Source of the DNA: an uncultured Candidatus Melainabacteria bacterium
GTDB lineage: Bacteria > Cyanobacteriota > Vampirovibrionia > Gastranaerophilales > Gastranaerophilaceae
Reading direction: 5' to 3'
Assembly (NCBI GenBank): GCA_934757245.1
Contig: CAKVLH010000008.1
Location: forward strand, 18,244-82,243
Length of the DNA stretch: 64,000 nt
Below, in pieces: positions 34,848 to 43,582 of the stretch; positions within the stretch are counted from its first letter, which is position 1, and every line of letters starts with the position of its first letter. Both the position numbers and the translations under genes were made by a program. The notes under the pieces are model-generated. The model was given only the letters and a program-made list of their open reading frames with translations. It made no database searches and was not told the DNA's origin.

Positions 34848-36083
34848 ATGATTAAAATCGGAACAGCATTATTTGAAGCTTGCGAAGAACTTGAAAGAGA
34901 ACGTGGAATTTCTAAAGAAGTTCTTATTGCGTCATTATGCGATGCAATGGTAGCTGCTTACAAAAAACACATGCACGTTAAAGAAGCTGCTAATATAGAA
35001 GCAATCTTAGATGAACAAACCGGTGAAATCGGCGTATTCAGCACAAAAACAGTTGTAGAAGAAGTTGAAGATCCTGATACTCAAATTTCATTGGAAGAAG
35101 CTCAAGAAATTGATGACGAAGTTGAAGTTGATGACGAAGTTAAGATTGAAGTTACACCAGACCAATTTGGACGTATTGCAGCTCAATCTGCTAAACAAGT
35201 TATTACTCAAAGAATAAGAGATGCAGAAAGAAACAACATCTTAAACGAATTCTTAGAAAAGAAAGGTACTTTGGTAACAGGTATCATTCAAAGAGTAGAA
35301 AACAGAAATGTTATCGTTAATATCGGCAAAACTGATGCTATTATGCCTCAAAAAGAACAAATCCCTCGTGAATACTACAAACCAGGTAACAGAATCAGAG
35401 TATTTGTTCTTAACGTAAAAGAAACAAGCAGACTTCCACAAGTTATTGTTTCTCACGCACACCCGGAAATCGTTAAAGAATTGTTTGAACTTGAAGTTCC
35501 TGAAATTGAAGACGGCATTGTAGAAATTAAATCAATTGCTCGTGAAGCAGGCTTCAGAACAAAACTTGCCGTTTGGTCAAATGACCCTGAAGTAGATTCA
35601 GTTGGCGCTTGTATCGGACCTCGCGGTTCAAGAATTCAAACTATTGTTGGAGAATTAAAGAACGAAAAAATAGATATTGTTAGATGGTCTCCAGATCCTG
35701 TTGAATACATTGTAAACGCAATTTCTCCGGCGAGAGTTGTTTCGGTTGATATTATGACTGACGATGAAGAAACAAAAGACGCTTTGGTTGTAGTTCCTGA
35801 TGATCAACTTTCTTTGGCAATCGGTCGTGAAGGTCAAAACGTAAGACTTGCTCACAGATTGACAGGTTGGAAGATTGATATCAAGAGCGTTTCTCAAATG
35901 GAAGATGAAGAAGCTCGTAAGAATTCAAATTACGACTACGAAGAAGAAGCTGTAGAAGACGAAGAAAGAACTGTTGATTCTGATGAAATTCAAGAAGAAA
36001 TCGAAGAAGAAATGAATCAACAAGCTCTTGATGAAGATGATATCCAACAAGAAGAAGTTGAAGAATCTTCAGAAGAAGAATAA
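34848..36083 (+). CDS. nusA: Transcription termination/antitermination factor NusA
   Basis: 411 residues from ATG 34848 (AAAAAGGAG upstream). A 24-codon open extension upstream is translated repeat arm and was rejected. The N-terminal RNA polymerase-binding domain is about 1-125, S1 about 130-200 (GTLVTGIIQRVENRNVIVNIG), KH1/KH2 about 220-345, with IGPRGSRIQTIVGEL and AIGREGQNVRLAHRLTG. An acidic low-complexity tail covers 355-411. There are no C-terminal acidic AR repeats of the proteobacterial type. infB does not follow; a terminator and the opposing trpS do. Confidence 0.96.
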   Translation: MIKIGTALFEACEELERERGISKEVLIASLCDAMVAAYKKHMHVKEAANIEAILDEQTGEIGVFSTKTVVEEVEDPDTQISLEEAQEIDDEVEVDDEVKIEVTPDQFGRIAAQSAKQVITQRIRDAERNNILNEFLEKKGTLVTGIIQRVENRNVIVNIGKTDAIMPQKEQIPREYYKPGNRIRVFVLNVKETSRLPQVIVSHAHPEIVKELFELEVPEIEDGIVEIKSIAREAGFRTKLAVWSNDPEVDSVGACIGPRGSRIQTIVGELKNEKIDIVRWSPDPVEYIVNAISPARVVSVDIMTDDEETKDALVVVPDDQLSLAIGREGQNVRLAHRLTGWKIDIKSVSQMEDEEARKNSNYDYEEEAVEDEERTVDSDEIQEEIEEEMNQQALDEDDIQQEEVEESSEEE

Positions 36084-36103
36084 TTTATAGATTCAAAAAT
36101 GAA

Positions 36104-36138
36104 AAAGGCGGGGATACTTATGTATTCCCGTCTTTTTA
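36104..36138 (+). terminator. Intrinsic terminator after nusA
   Basis: The stem GGCGGGGATAC / GTATTCCCGTC (one mismatch-tolerant end) with loop TTAT runs into TTTTTAT. A second hairpin, AGAGCACAA / TTGTGCTCT at 36150-36186, sits before the trpS stop and may serve trpS. Confidence 0.8.
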
Positions 36139-36191
36139 TAATAATTATAGAGCACAAAACTCAATATTTATAAGTCTTGTGCTCTATTAGC

Positions 36192-37196
36192 TTAATACAT
36201 TCTAACCAATTTTCTAACTTCTTTTAGAACTTTTTGAGCTTCTTCCCTTGCTCTTGCTGAACCTTCGTTCAAAATCTTTTCAACAATTTCAGGATGAGCT
36301 TCATAATATCTTCTTCTGTCTCTGATTTCTTTGAAGCGTTCGTTAACCTTTGCGCCTAATTGACGTTTACAATCTGCACATCCGCGTTGGCCTTTTTCGC
36401 ATTCACATCTGATTGTGTTAACTTCATCTTCGCTTCCGAAAATTTTCCAATATTTGAAAGCTACTTCACAATCATCAGGATGTCCCAAATCATCTTTTCT
36501 CATTCTGCTTCTATCAGTAATTGCAGACATAATCTTCTTAGCTGTAACTTCTTCTGTATCAGCGATTTTAATATCATTGTTGAAAGATTTACCCATTTTA
36601 TTACCGTCTAAACCGCAAATCAAAGAGCAATTATTCAACAATGGTTGAGTTTCTTTAAAGAAATCTGTTTTATAGATATTATTAAATCTTCTTGCGATAT
36701 CTCTTGTCAGTTCAACGTGCGCTACCTGATCAATTCCTACAGGAACAAAATCAGTATTAAACGCCAAAATATCAGCCGTCATAAGAACAGGATAACCCAT
36801 CAAACCATAATTGATTTGAGATGCAAAACCTTCTTTTGAGTGCAAAATTTTTGCCATATCTTTCAAGTTAGGATCTCTTTCTACCCAGTTTTGAGGAGTA
36901 ATCATACTTAAATAAATATGAAGTTCTGCGATTTCAGGAATCAAAGATTGAACATAGATTGTAGCTTTATCAGGATTAATTCCGCTTGCAAGCCAATCCA
37001 CAGCAACATCAATCACATCTTGCCTTAAATTCTCTGTCTTCTCGTATTTTGTAGTCAAAGCATGCCAGTCTGCAATAAAATAAAAACATCTGTACTCATC
37101 TTGGAGTTTCAACATATTTTCAATTACGCCTAAATAATGTCCCAAATGAAGTTTCCCTGTTGGGCGCATGCCTGTTACTACAATTTTATCTTGCAT
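36192..37196 (-). CDS. trpS: Tryptophan--tRNA ligase
   Basis: 334 residues, the usual bacterial size. Class I synthetase: TGMRPTGKLHLGHYLG (HIGH motif) at about 8-23 and GNKMGKSFNND (KMSKS motif, here KMGKS) near 200. A C-terminal pair of CxC/CxxC cysteines (CECEKGQRGCADC, about 265-280) may bind zinc, as in some TrpRS. It starts 3 bases beyond the stop of the upstream GH13 gene, so the two are probably co-transcribed. Confidence 0.96.
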   Translation of the reverse strand: MQDKIVVTGMRPTGKLHLGHYLGVIENMLKLQDEYRCFYFIADWHALTTKYEKTENLRQDVIDVAVDWLASGINPDKATIYVQSLIPEIAELHIYLSMITPQNWVERDPNLKDMAKILHSKEGFASQINYGLMGYPVLMTADILAFNTDFVPVGIDQVAHVELTRDIARRFNNIYKTDFFKETQPLLNNCSLICGLDGNKMGKSFNNDIKIADTEEVTAKKIMSAITDRSRMRKDDLGHPDDCEVAFKYWKIFGSEDEVNTIRCECEKGQRGCADCKRQLGAKVNERFKEIRDRRRYYEAHPEIVEKILNEGSARAREEAQKVLKEVRKLVRMY

Positions 37197-37199
37197 ATA

Positions 37200-38717
37200 T
37201 TATTTCCTTTCCTTAATCATCAAAACTTTAATTTCACCGGCGTCTAAATCTGTAAACAAACGCTTATGTCCGGCTCTTATATTATCGTTACCTGTTATAA
37301 CGTCTAACACATTCTTTTTGTTTATACTTTTATCTTTTATCGTAATTTTATTCTGAGGATTTTTAAAATCCAAGTTCCCAACAACAATTATTTGTTCTTT
37401 ATTCAATTTTCTTGTAAAAGCAAAAACTTTGTCATTGCCGGTTTTTAGTTCTGTAAAATCACCTTTTGTAATCAAATCCAAATTATCGTTTCTGAAAGCC
37501 AAAGCTTCTTTAAAGTTGTTCAAGATTCTTTCGTTTTTACCATCAGGTCTGCGAGAGAAATTGAAGATATCTAATTTACCTCTGTGAACAAAGTAAGTAT
37601 CATCGTCTGTTTCAGTTTTTTGAGCCTTAGTATTTGCCCAAGAATACAGATACTCATCTCCGGTAAAGAAACCGTCAATACAATAAGGATTGAATGGTAA
37701 AGTTGCTTCCAACCAAGAAATCATAATTGAGAAGTTTTCGCCATGCAAAACAACAGGACTTACTTCATCATGTGTTGTAAAGCTCAATATTACACTCTTA
37801 GGAGCTTTGTAAGAATCAAGCAATTTCAAATTGAACTTGATATGCTCCATAAATTCAGGCGCATTCCACTCTTTCAAGTTGAAAAAGCTACCATAATAGC
37901 CGTCGAATCCAGCTTGTAATAATTTGTCATAAGGTGTAAATTCTGCGTATTGGCTTGGTGGTTCTCTCCAAGAGTCTGAAGCTTCTGCTAAGAACATGAA
38001 TTCGGGGTCTTTGCTTCTGGTATATTTAATAATTTCTTCCCAAAAAGCAGAAGGTTTTATTGTTGCAACATCCGCTCTAATTCCATCTGCACCGATTGAT
38101 AGAACTAAATCAACAAACTTTTTGTGCGCATCAATTACGTCTTGGTTAAGTTTTTTGTTGTTACCTGTTTTAAGTAATCTTACATCAGTCCAATCCGTAG
38201 GAACAATTGAACATTGCCTATCATCTTTAATAAATAATTCAGGATGAGTTAAAAATAAGTCATAAGCGCCACAGCTTGGAAGGTCAATAATTACTCTAAT
38301 TCCACGTTTATGACATTCTTCAACAAACTTTTTTGCTTGCTCTACATCCGTAAGTTTTGAAGTTTTATCAACCAACTGAGGATTTATATCCCAGAAGTTT
38401 TCAGCTGCATAAACGGAACCTGCAGTTCCAAGCGCTTTAAGCCTTCCTACAGGAGTTATAGGTAGAACGTGAAGCGTATTTATGCCGAGATTTTTTATTT
38501 CATCTAATCGCGCAATCGCATTTAAAAAATTTCCACTGACTTCATTTTCGTCAATAATTTCGTTGCCGTTTAAATCTTGAGCGTTAAATGTTCTAAGATT
38601 TATTCCGCAAATATTTGCTTTGTTATTAGTAAACAATGTTCTTAAATCATTGTTTTCACCTGCATAAGCGCAAGAACTTAAAAGTAATAAAGCTAAAGTC
38701 AGAACTTTCTTTTTCAT
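37200..38717 (-). CDS. Exported GH13 alpha-amylase-family enzyme, probable lipoprotein, with EF-hand-like loop
   Basis: 505 residues from ATG 38717 (AAGGGGGA upstream). The N-terminus MKKKVLTLALLLLSSCAYAG has a lipobox-compatible L-S-S-C and also an AYA site for signal peptidase I. GH13 regions: I IIDLPSCG, II GIRADVA with the nucleophile Asp, III FLAEAS with the acid/base Glu, IV TTHDEVSP. Near residues 45-58 the loop DLNGNEIIDENE matches a calcium EF-hand/dockerin-type loop, unusual inside the first barrel turn. A small C-terminal beta domain follows. It probably degrades alpha-glucans in the periplasm or at the surface. It is upstream of trpS. Confidence 0.88.
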   Translation of the reverse strand: MKKKVLTLALLLLSSCAYAGENNDLRTLFTNNKANICGINLRTFNAQDLNGNEIIDENEVSGNFLNAIARLDEIKNLGINTLHVLPITPVGRLKALGTAGSVYAAENFWDINPQLVDKTSKLTDVEQAKKFVEECHKRGIRVIIDLPSCGAYDLFLTHPELFIKDDRQCSIVPTDWTDVRLLKTGNNKKLNQDVIDAHKKFVDLVLSIGADGIRADVATIKPSAFWEEIIKYTRSKDPEFMFLAEASDSWREPPSQYAEFTPYDKLLQAGFDGYYGSFFNLKEWNAPEFMEHIKFNLKLLDSYKAPKSVILSFTTHDEVSPVVLHGENFSIMISWLEATLPFNPYCIDGFFTGDEYLYSWANTKAQKTETDDDTYFVHRGKLDIFNFSRRPDGKNERILNNFKEALAFRNDNLDLITKGDFTELKTGNDKVFAFTRKLNKEQIIVVGNLDFKNPQNKITIKDKSINKKNVLDVITGNDNIRAGHKRLFTDLDAGEIKVLMIKERK

Positions 38718-38842
38718 AAAAAATCCCCCTTTAAATCGTATCAAATAAAGCTTTGATTGTAAATGGGAGAAATAATTAATACAAAAAAATAAATAAATTG
38801 ACTTAAAGTTTTAAATCATTAAATCTTAATTGAGGTATCAAA

Positions 38843-39214
38843 ATGTTTTTAACAAATTTATTTACACACAAATGCTCACATGAACACGTTACACCGGATA
38901 AAGATTGCGCGTATTGTCCAGACTGCGGGAAATTAATCAAAAACGAATGGTATATTACACGTTGCGCTTGCTGTGGAGTTAAATTGAAAGCCATGGTTAA
39001 AAAAGGAGAAATCGTACCACAACTTAATTATTGTTATAACTGTGGAAGCAACGAATTCAAAGTTGAAAAATTGGACGAAATTAACTTTGTAGACATCCGC
39101 TTTGCAGCACTAGTAAAACACGAGGTAGAAAACAAAGAACATATTTGTTCAACAACTAGATGCTGGCAAGAAAGAACAGACGTGCAACCAAAATTGCTAG
39201 TACAATACCTGTAA
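38843..39214 (+). CDS. Small multi-zinc-ribbon protein
   Basis: 123 residues; ATG behind TTGAGG. Three Cys pairs or knuckles are visible in the first 75 residues: CAYCPDCGK, CACCGVK and CYNCGS, suggesting two zinc ribbons. A His/Cys pair precedes them (HKCSHEH). The C-terminal 45 residues are not recognised. The last 59 bases overlap the 3' end of spmB, convergent on the other strand, which is unusual for this otherwise well-spaced region. Confidence 0.65.
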   Translation: MFLTNLFTHKCSHEHVTPDKDCAYCPDCGKLIKNEWYITRCACCGVKLKAMVKKGEIVPQLNYCYNCGSNEFKVEKLDEINFVDIRFAALVKHEVENKEHICSTTRCWQERTDVQPKLLVQYL

Positions 39215-39674
39215 TGTCGGCAATAATTCCCGTCAGTAAAGCATAACGAAATTTTTTAATTCCAATAGAACCAAAATAAACCGCCAAAACATAGAAGGTT
39301 GTTTCTGAGCTTCCAACCATAACAGCCGCAAGTTTTGTAATATAAGCATCAGGTCCGAAATTATTTGCTATATCGGAAAATAAGCCCAATGTAGCAGAAC
39401 CGGATAAAGAGCGCGTTAGAATTATCGGAACAATATCAGCCGGAATATAATTCCCTACAAGATTTTTAATTAAATCCATTGCTCCACAGGCTTTAAACAT
39501 AGAAACGCCAACCATAATTGCAACAAGATAGGGTATTATAGATACTGATACTTTAAATCCGTCCTTTGCACCTTCTACAAATTCTTCATAAACAGGAACT
39601 TTTTTTATTATTCCTGCACATAGAATTACTAAAATCATTAATGGAAGAATGTATAAAGAAATTTTCTCAATCAT
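39156..39674 (-). CDS. spmB: Spore maturation protein B-like (nucleoside recognition domain) membrane protein
   Basis: 172 residues with about five hydrophobic helices. The family core is clear: PYLVAIMVGVSMFKACGAMD, ILTRSLSGSATLG and VGSSETTFYVLAVYFGSIG. It overlaps the end of spmA by 8 bases. In Bacillus this pair affects spore core dehydration, but SpmA/B homologues occur in many non-spore-formers, and their biochemical role is not settled. No sporulation gene is seen in this window. Confidence 0.88.
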   Translation of the reverse strand: MIEKISLYILPLMILVILCAGIIKKVPVYEEFVEGAKDGFKVSVSIIPYLVAIMVGVSMFKACGAMDLIKNLVGNYIPADIVPIILTRSLSGSATLGLFSDIANNFGPDAYITKLAAVMVGSSETTFYVLAVYFGSIGIKKFRYALLTGIIADITGIVLAILVARLFFLASI

Positions 39675-40251
39675 TATTCCTCCAAAGTTTTTTCAAAATT
39701 AATGCTGTTACTATTGCTGTTAAAAAAGAAAGTGTTGTAACAATTAGTGTTGGTAAAATCACTTCAGAAGGATTTGTCGCGCCAACTCCAACCAAAACGG
39801 CAATCACAGTAGCCGGAATAATTTGAAAACCGGCAGTATTCATACCCAAAAACATACACATGCTATCAGTTGCAACATCTTTTTTCGGATTGTCTTCTTG
39901 AAGTTCTTTCATAACTTTTAAACCAATAGGTGTCGCAGCATTCGTTAACCCTAAGGCATTTGCAGCTACACTCATTGTAATATCACCAATCGCAGGACTG
40001 TCTTTTTTTATATCCGAAAATAAAACTTTTGCAATCGGATTTAAAATTTTTGAAAGAATTTGAACCAAACCTGATTTTTCTGCAATTCGCATTATGCCAA
40101 GCCAAAATGCCATAATGCCAATTAAAGAAAACGAAATTTTTACAGCCAAATTACAAGCAGAAAGCATAGCGTTTACAACATCTGAAATCGTATGATTAAA
40201 AATTCCGACAATAATTGAAATTGTAACTAATCCGAAAAATATGTAATTCAT
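39667..40251 (-). CDS. spmA: Spore maturation protein A-like membrane protein
   Basis: 194 residues with about five hydrophobic helices. Family motifs include GIMAFWLGIMRIAEKSGL, ANALGLTNAATPIGLKVM and MCMFLGMNTAGFQIIPATVI. It is the first gene of a two-gene operon with spmB (8-base overlap). TAATAT with a TGn extension ends 6 bases before ATG and no Shine-Dalgarno is seen, so it is another leaderless candidate. Confidence 0.88.
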   Translation of the reverse strand: MNYIFFGLVTISIIVGIFNHTISDVVNAMLSACNLAVKISFSLIGIMAFWLGIMRIAEKSGLVQILSKILNPIAKVLFSDIKKDSPAIGDITMSVAANALGLTNAATPIGLKVMKELQEDNPKKDVATDSMCMFLGMNTAGFQIIPATVIAVLVGVGATNPSEVILPTLIVTTLSFLTAIVTALILKKLWRNND

Positions 40252-40291
40252 AAACTTATATTAACAAAAAAACATTTTGACTGAAAGCCGA

Positions 40292-42157
40292 TTATTTTAG
40301 TGGCGAGCAGACAACCATTTCACAGTTTTTGCAATCAAAAATCAATGGATAAGTTTGTCCGTGTTCGTCTTCTAGCAAAAGTTTTTGTGGAGATTTGCAA
40401 ATACCAAGTGCGTATTTTATACAATGTTTTGTGCGCATAAGTTCAATCTGATGCTTTGGAAATTTGGCTTCCATTGCAGGTTCAAGAACCGTACAATCGC
40501 ATTTGTTATAAAACTTTTCGGCCTCTTTGTTGAACACATTGGCTCTATAATCAACTTCTTTTTTATAGTAATGTGCATAACTGAGCGGTTTTTGAATATC
40601 GCGTTTATAATTTTTAAGGCGCTCTTGCATAAGTAATTCAAACGCTTCACGTCGTAGTTGATTAATCGCGCTAACAGGCATAAATGGAAGTTCTGTGGCG
40701 ATTTTTATATCTTCGATATAAAAATCGCTTTCTCCTGTTTTAGAAAACTGTTTTACAAAAGTTTCTTTCATCCTGTCCGGATTGTTTGCGCATTCGCCTT
40801 CTAACTGTAGAGTGATTGAAATGTTGTTTTCGTCAGTCAGGATTAATAAAACCCTCTCCGTAGGTGAAGGGATGATCTCAACTTGTACACCGATTTGTCG
40901 CTTAACAGGTTGAGAGAGTAATTTTTCAAACTCAACATCAAGGTTTCTGTAAACCTCATCACCAACTTTTAATTTTATTTTCTTGTTTGGATAAATCACA
41001 AACAAAACTCCCTCTCTTCGGGGAAGGGCTGGGGTGGGAGCTTTTCCTGTTGGGGTAACTTTATTCACCAAGCATCCATCACTTCCCACAACAAGTCCGT
41101 CTTGCGCATGAATTTCTTTATTTGTTTTAATCACAAAGCAATCTTTTTTAATTTCAACAACCTTGCCCAAATATTCGCCCTTAGATTTAGGTGAAACAAA
41201 ATTAAAACAATCCTTACGTTTTTCTAAGAAATAATCCGTAAAACCGCGGTTAAAACTTTTATCAGGATTAGGCGTAAACGGATAAATACATTTGCCGGAA
41301 CTTATTTTTGTAGAGTATTTATCTAATTCTTGTCTATAATAGGCTGTAACGTTTTTTACATAGTTTGTTTCTTTTAATCTGCCTTCAATTTTAAACGAGA
41401 AAACACCGGCTTCTGCCATTTCTTTCAAGTGTTTTGATGCGTTAAAATCCTTTAGGCAAAGTGCATGAATGTCTTTTGCCAAAATCTTCCCATCAGTATT
41501 TTTAACTGTGTATTTTTTTCGGCAAGGTTGAGCGCATTCTCCCCTGTTTGCAGAACGCCCGCCAATAAACTGGCTCAGATAACATTGACCGCTATAAGAC
41601 ACACAAAGTGCGCCATGTACAAATGCTTCCAGTTCCAAATTCGGATTAGCTTCATGAATTTCCTTAATTTTCCCTAAAGAGAGTTCTCTTGCTAAAACCA
41701 CTCTTGAAACACCAAGTTTATTAAAGAATGAAACTTTTTTAATATCACGATTATCGCATTGAGTGCTCATATGTATTGCTAAATTAAGTGGTTTTACAAA
41801 CTCCATCTCAGCGGAAGAGGGCTGAGGAGAGTATTTTATTTGCAATTCCATCAACTTATTCAGTAATCCCATATCTTGAACGATAACCGCATCCACACCA
41901 ATTTTATCAAGCTTTTTAACCAATTCAACAGCTTCATCTAATTCTTTATCATTCAAAATCGTATTGACGGTAATAAAAACTTTTGCCCAGAATTTGTGCG
42001 CATGATTAACAACTTCTTGAATATCATCCAAACTATTCGGTGCATTTCTTCTCGCACCAAAACAAGATGCGCCCATATAAACAGCATCCGCACCACAATT
42101 AATAGCTTCAATTGCGGTTTGCTTGTCTTTTGCAGGTGATAAAAGTTCGGTTTTCAT
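40292..42157 (-). CDS. Peptidase U32 family protein with in-frame repeat-derived insertions
   Basis: 621 residues. The N-terminal barrel (about 1-260) has the U32 signature ELEAFVHGALCVSYSGQCYLS near 175 and the cysteines SANRGECAQPCRKKY near 203, ligands of the iron-sulphur cluster in the RlhA/TrhP-type RNA-hydroxylation members. A beta-barrel and C-terminal domain follow. Three short stretches look foreign: residues 107-125 (YSPQPSSAEME), 371-384 (APTPALPRREG) and 427-437 (IPSPTERVL). They are the translated words of the GC-rich dispersed repeats, and the reading frame stays open. The exact substrate (rRNA or tRNA modification) cannot be chosen. Confidence 0.88.
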   Translation of the reverse strand: MKTELLSPAKDKQTAIEAINCGADAVYMGASCFGARRNAPNSLDDIQEVVNHAHKFWAKVFITVNTILNDKELDEAVELVKKLDKIGVDAVIVQDMGLLNKLMELQIKYSPQPSSAEMEFVKPLNLAIHMSTQCDNRDIKKVSFFNKLGVSRVVLARELSLGKIKEIHEANPNLELEAFVHGALCVSYSGQCYLSQFIGGRSANRGECAQPCRKKYTVKNTDGKILAKDIHALCLKDFNASKHLKEMAEAGVFSFKIEGRLKETNYVKNVTAYYRQELDKYSTKISSGKCIYPFTPNPDKSFNRGFTDYFLEKRKDCFNFVSPKSKGEYLGKVVEIKKDCFVIKTNKEIHAQDGLVVGSDGCLVNKVTPTGKAPTPALPRREGVLFVIYPNKKIKLKVGDEVYRNLDVEFEKLLSQPVKRQIGVQVEIIPSPTERVLLILTDENNISITLQLEGECANNPDRMKETFVKQFSKTGESDFYIEDIKIATELPFMPVSAINQLRREAFELLMQERLKNYKRDIQKPLSYAHYYKKEVDYRANVFNKEAEKFYNKCDCTVLEPAMEAKFPKHQIELMRTKHCIKYALGICKSPQKLLLEDEHGQTYPLIFDCKNCEMVVCSPLK

Positions 42158-42165
42158 AAATTGAG

Positions 42166-42285
42166 GGGAATAAGGTAATAGGGTAATAAGAGAATAAGAG
42201 GTTATAAACTTTCCATAAAAAACTTTTTGTTAATTTAATATATTTAATATCACTTATTCCCTTATTACCCTATTACCTTATTCCC
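42166..42285. mobile_element. Empty inverted-repeat element (MITE-like), sister of the 34341 element
   Basis: Left arm 42166-42201: GGGAATAA, GGTAATAG, GGTAATAA, GAGAATAA, GAGG. Right arm 42251-42285, in reverse complement: GGGAATAA, GGTAATAG, GGTAATAA, GGGAATAA, GTG. The arms differ at only about one or two positions over 33 bases. The 49-base AT-rich centre has no open frame. It fills the gap between the start of the U32 gene and the stop codon of the TPR gene. Confidence 0.7.
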
Positions 42286-42289
42286 TTTC

Positions 42290-43573
42290 CTATCCCCCCA
42301 TCCTCTTTCCAAAAATTTTCTTCAAGAACGCACCAAAACCGCCGTTTTCTGAGCCGTTTTTGTATTTTTCATAATTATCGGCAACAAATTGGTTTCTTGG
42401 GTCGATTTCCTTCAATCTGTCCATGTATTCCATTGCACCGTAATTATCTCCGATAGATTCTCTAAATTCAGCCAATTTTTGCAACGCGTTTTTGTTTTTA
42501 GGGTCAACATCAACTAAACGTTCGTAGAATTCGCTTGCTTTTGTCTTATCACCTTCTGTTTCAAGCAATACTGCGATTGTTTCAATTAAATCAACATTTG
42601 TATCATCAAATCTGTAAGCCGTTAAATATTCGTTTAATGCAACATCTTTATCACCACGAACAATGTTGTATTTGCCCCAGTTTACGTGTTCATTAAACGA
42701 ATCTTCTAATTTTTCATAAATCAAGGCGCGCATCTGATAAATCAAAGGTGAATTCGGATCTAGTTTTGCGTACTCGTCAATTTCTTTAAACGCATCCTCT
42801 GACATACCTTTTTGGAAATAATATTGAGCCAAAAGTGCGTGAAAAGTTTTATCGTTTTTATAATTTTCTTGATTACGTTTAAGAATTTCAAAACCTTCGT
42901 CGTTTTTACCTAAATCAAATAAAGCTCTTGCTTTTGTTAAATCGTGTCGTGTAAGTTCCAACGCTTTTTCGGGTTGAGAATTTCTGATATAATAACCGGC
43001 TAAAATTTCTTCAAAATCTTTAAAACCGCAGTCTTTTCTTCCGCGTTCCAAAATTTGAATTGCAGAAACTATACCTTCTGTTTTTTCATAAAGTTCTGCT
43101 AATTTTAAATACACAACAGGATTTTTATCATCATAATCTGAAATTTTTAAGTATTCATCAATTGCATCTGTTATTTTGCCTTGACCTTCGCAAAGTCCTG
43201 CATATAAATATCTTGCAGGAAGAGCTTCTTGTTGGTCTTTTGCGTGGTCTATAGCTTTTTTATAGTCGTTTCTGGCGTGGCTCATTTGCTGTTGAAGTGC
43301 ATGCAAATTTCCTCTTAGCAAATAATACTTGAATCTATCTTCATGGCAGAATAAATCAATTAATTGCTCGTGTGCTAAAATATTCGGCGGATCGACTTCT
43401 AAAATCTTGCCATAATAAATTTTTGCATCATCCTTTTTTTCTAAAATTAACGCAACATGCGCAAGCTTAGTCAATAATTCGACATCGTTTTGCTTGTGTG
43501 GAAGCTGTTTTTTGTACTCCGCATAAGCTTCTTCATATTTTTCATCTTGTTCAAGTTGTTCTGCTAAGTTCAT
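42290..43573 (-). CDS. TPR-repeat protein
   Basis: 427 residues made of about ten tetratricopeptide units from residue 10 to 405, such as AYAEYKKQLPHKQNDVELLTKLA and AYRFDDTNVDLIETIAVLLETEG. There is no signal peptide or membrane segment, so it is probably a cytoplasmic scaffold. The C-terminus is basic (LKKIFGKRMGG) and the stop lies 4 bases from the right arm of the neighbouring element. pth is upstream after 9 bases, so the two are co-transcribed. Confidence 0.85.
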   Translation of the reverse strand: MNLAEQLEQDEKYEEAYAEYKKQLPHKQNDVELLTKLAHVALILEKKDDAKIYYGKILEVDPPNILAHEQLIDLFCHEDRFKYYLLRGNLHALQQQMSHARNDYKKAIDHAKDQQEALPARYLYAGLCEGQGKITDAIDEYLKISDYDDKNPVVYLKLAELYEKTEGIVSAIQILERGRKDCGFKDFEEILAGYYIRNSQPEKALELTRHDLTKARALFDLGKNDEGFEILKRNQENYKNDKTFHALLAQYYFQKGMSEDAFKEIDEYAKLDPNSPLIYQMRALIYEKLEDSFNEHVNWGKYNIVRGDKDVALNEYLTAYRFDDTNVDLIETIAVLLETEGDKTKASEFYERLVDVDPKNKNALQKLAEFRESIGDNYGAMEYMDRLKEIDPRNQFVADNYEKYKNGSENGGFGAFLKKIFGKRMGG

Positions 43574-43582
43574 TCTATTCTC

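Noticed and set aside
39156..40251. Evidence for sporulation from spmAB
   Set aside because: SpmA/B homologues are common in non-spore-formers, and no other sporulation gene is in the window.
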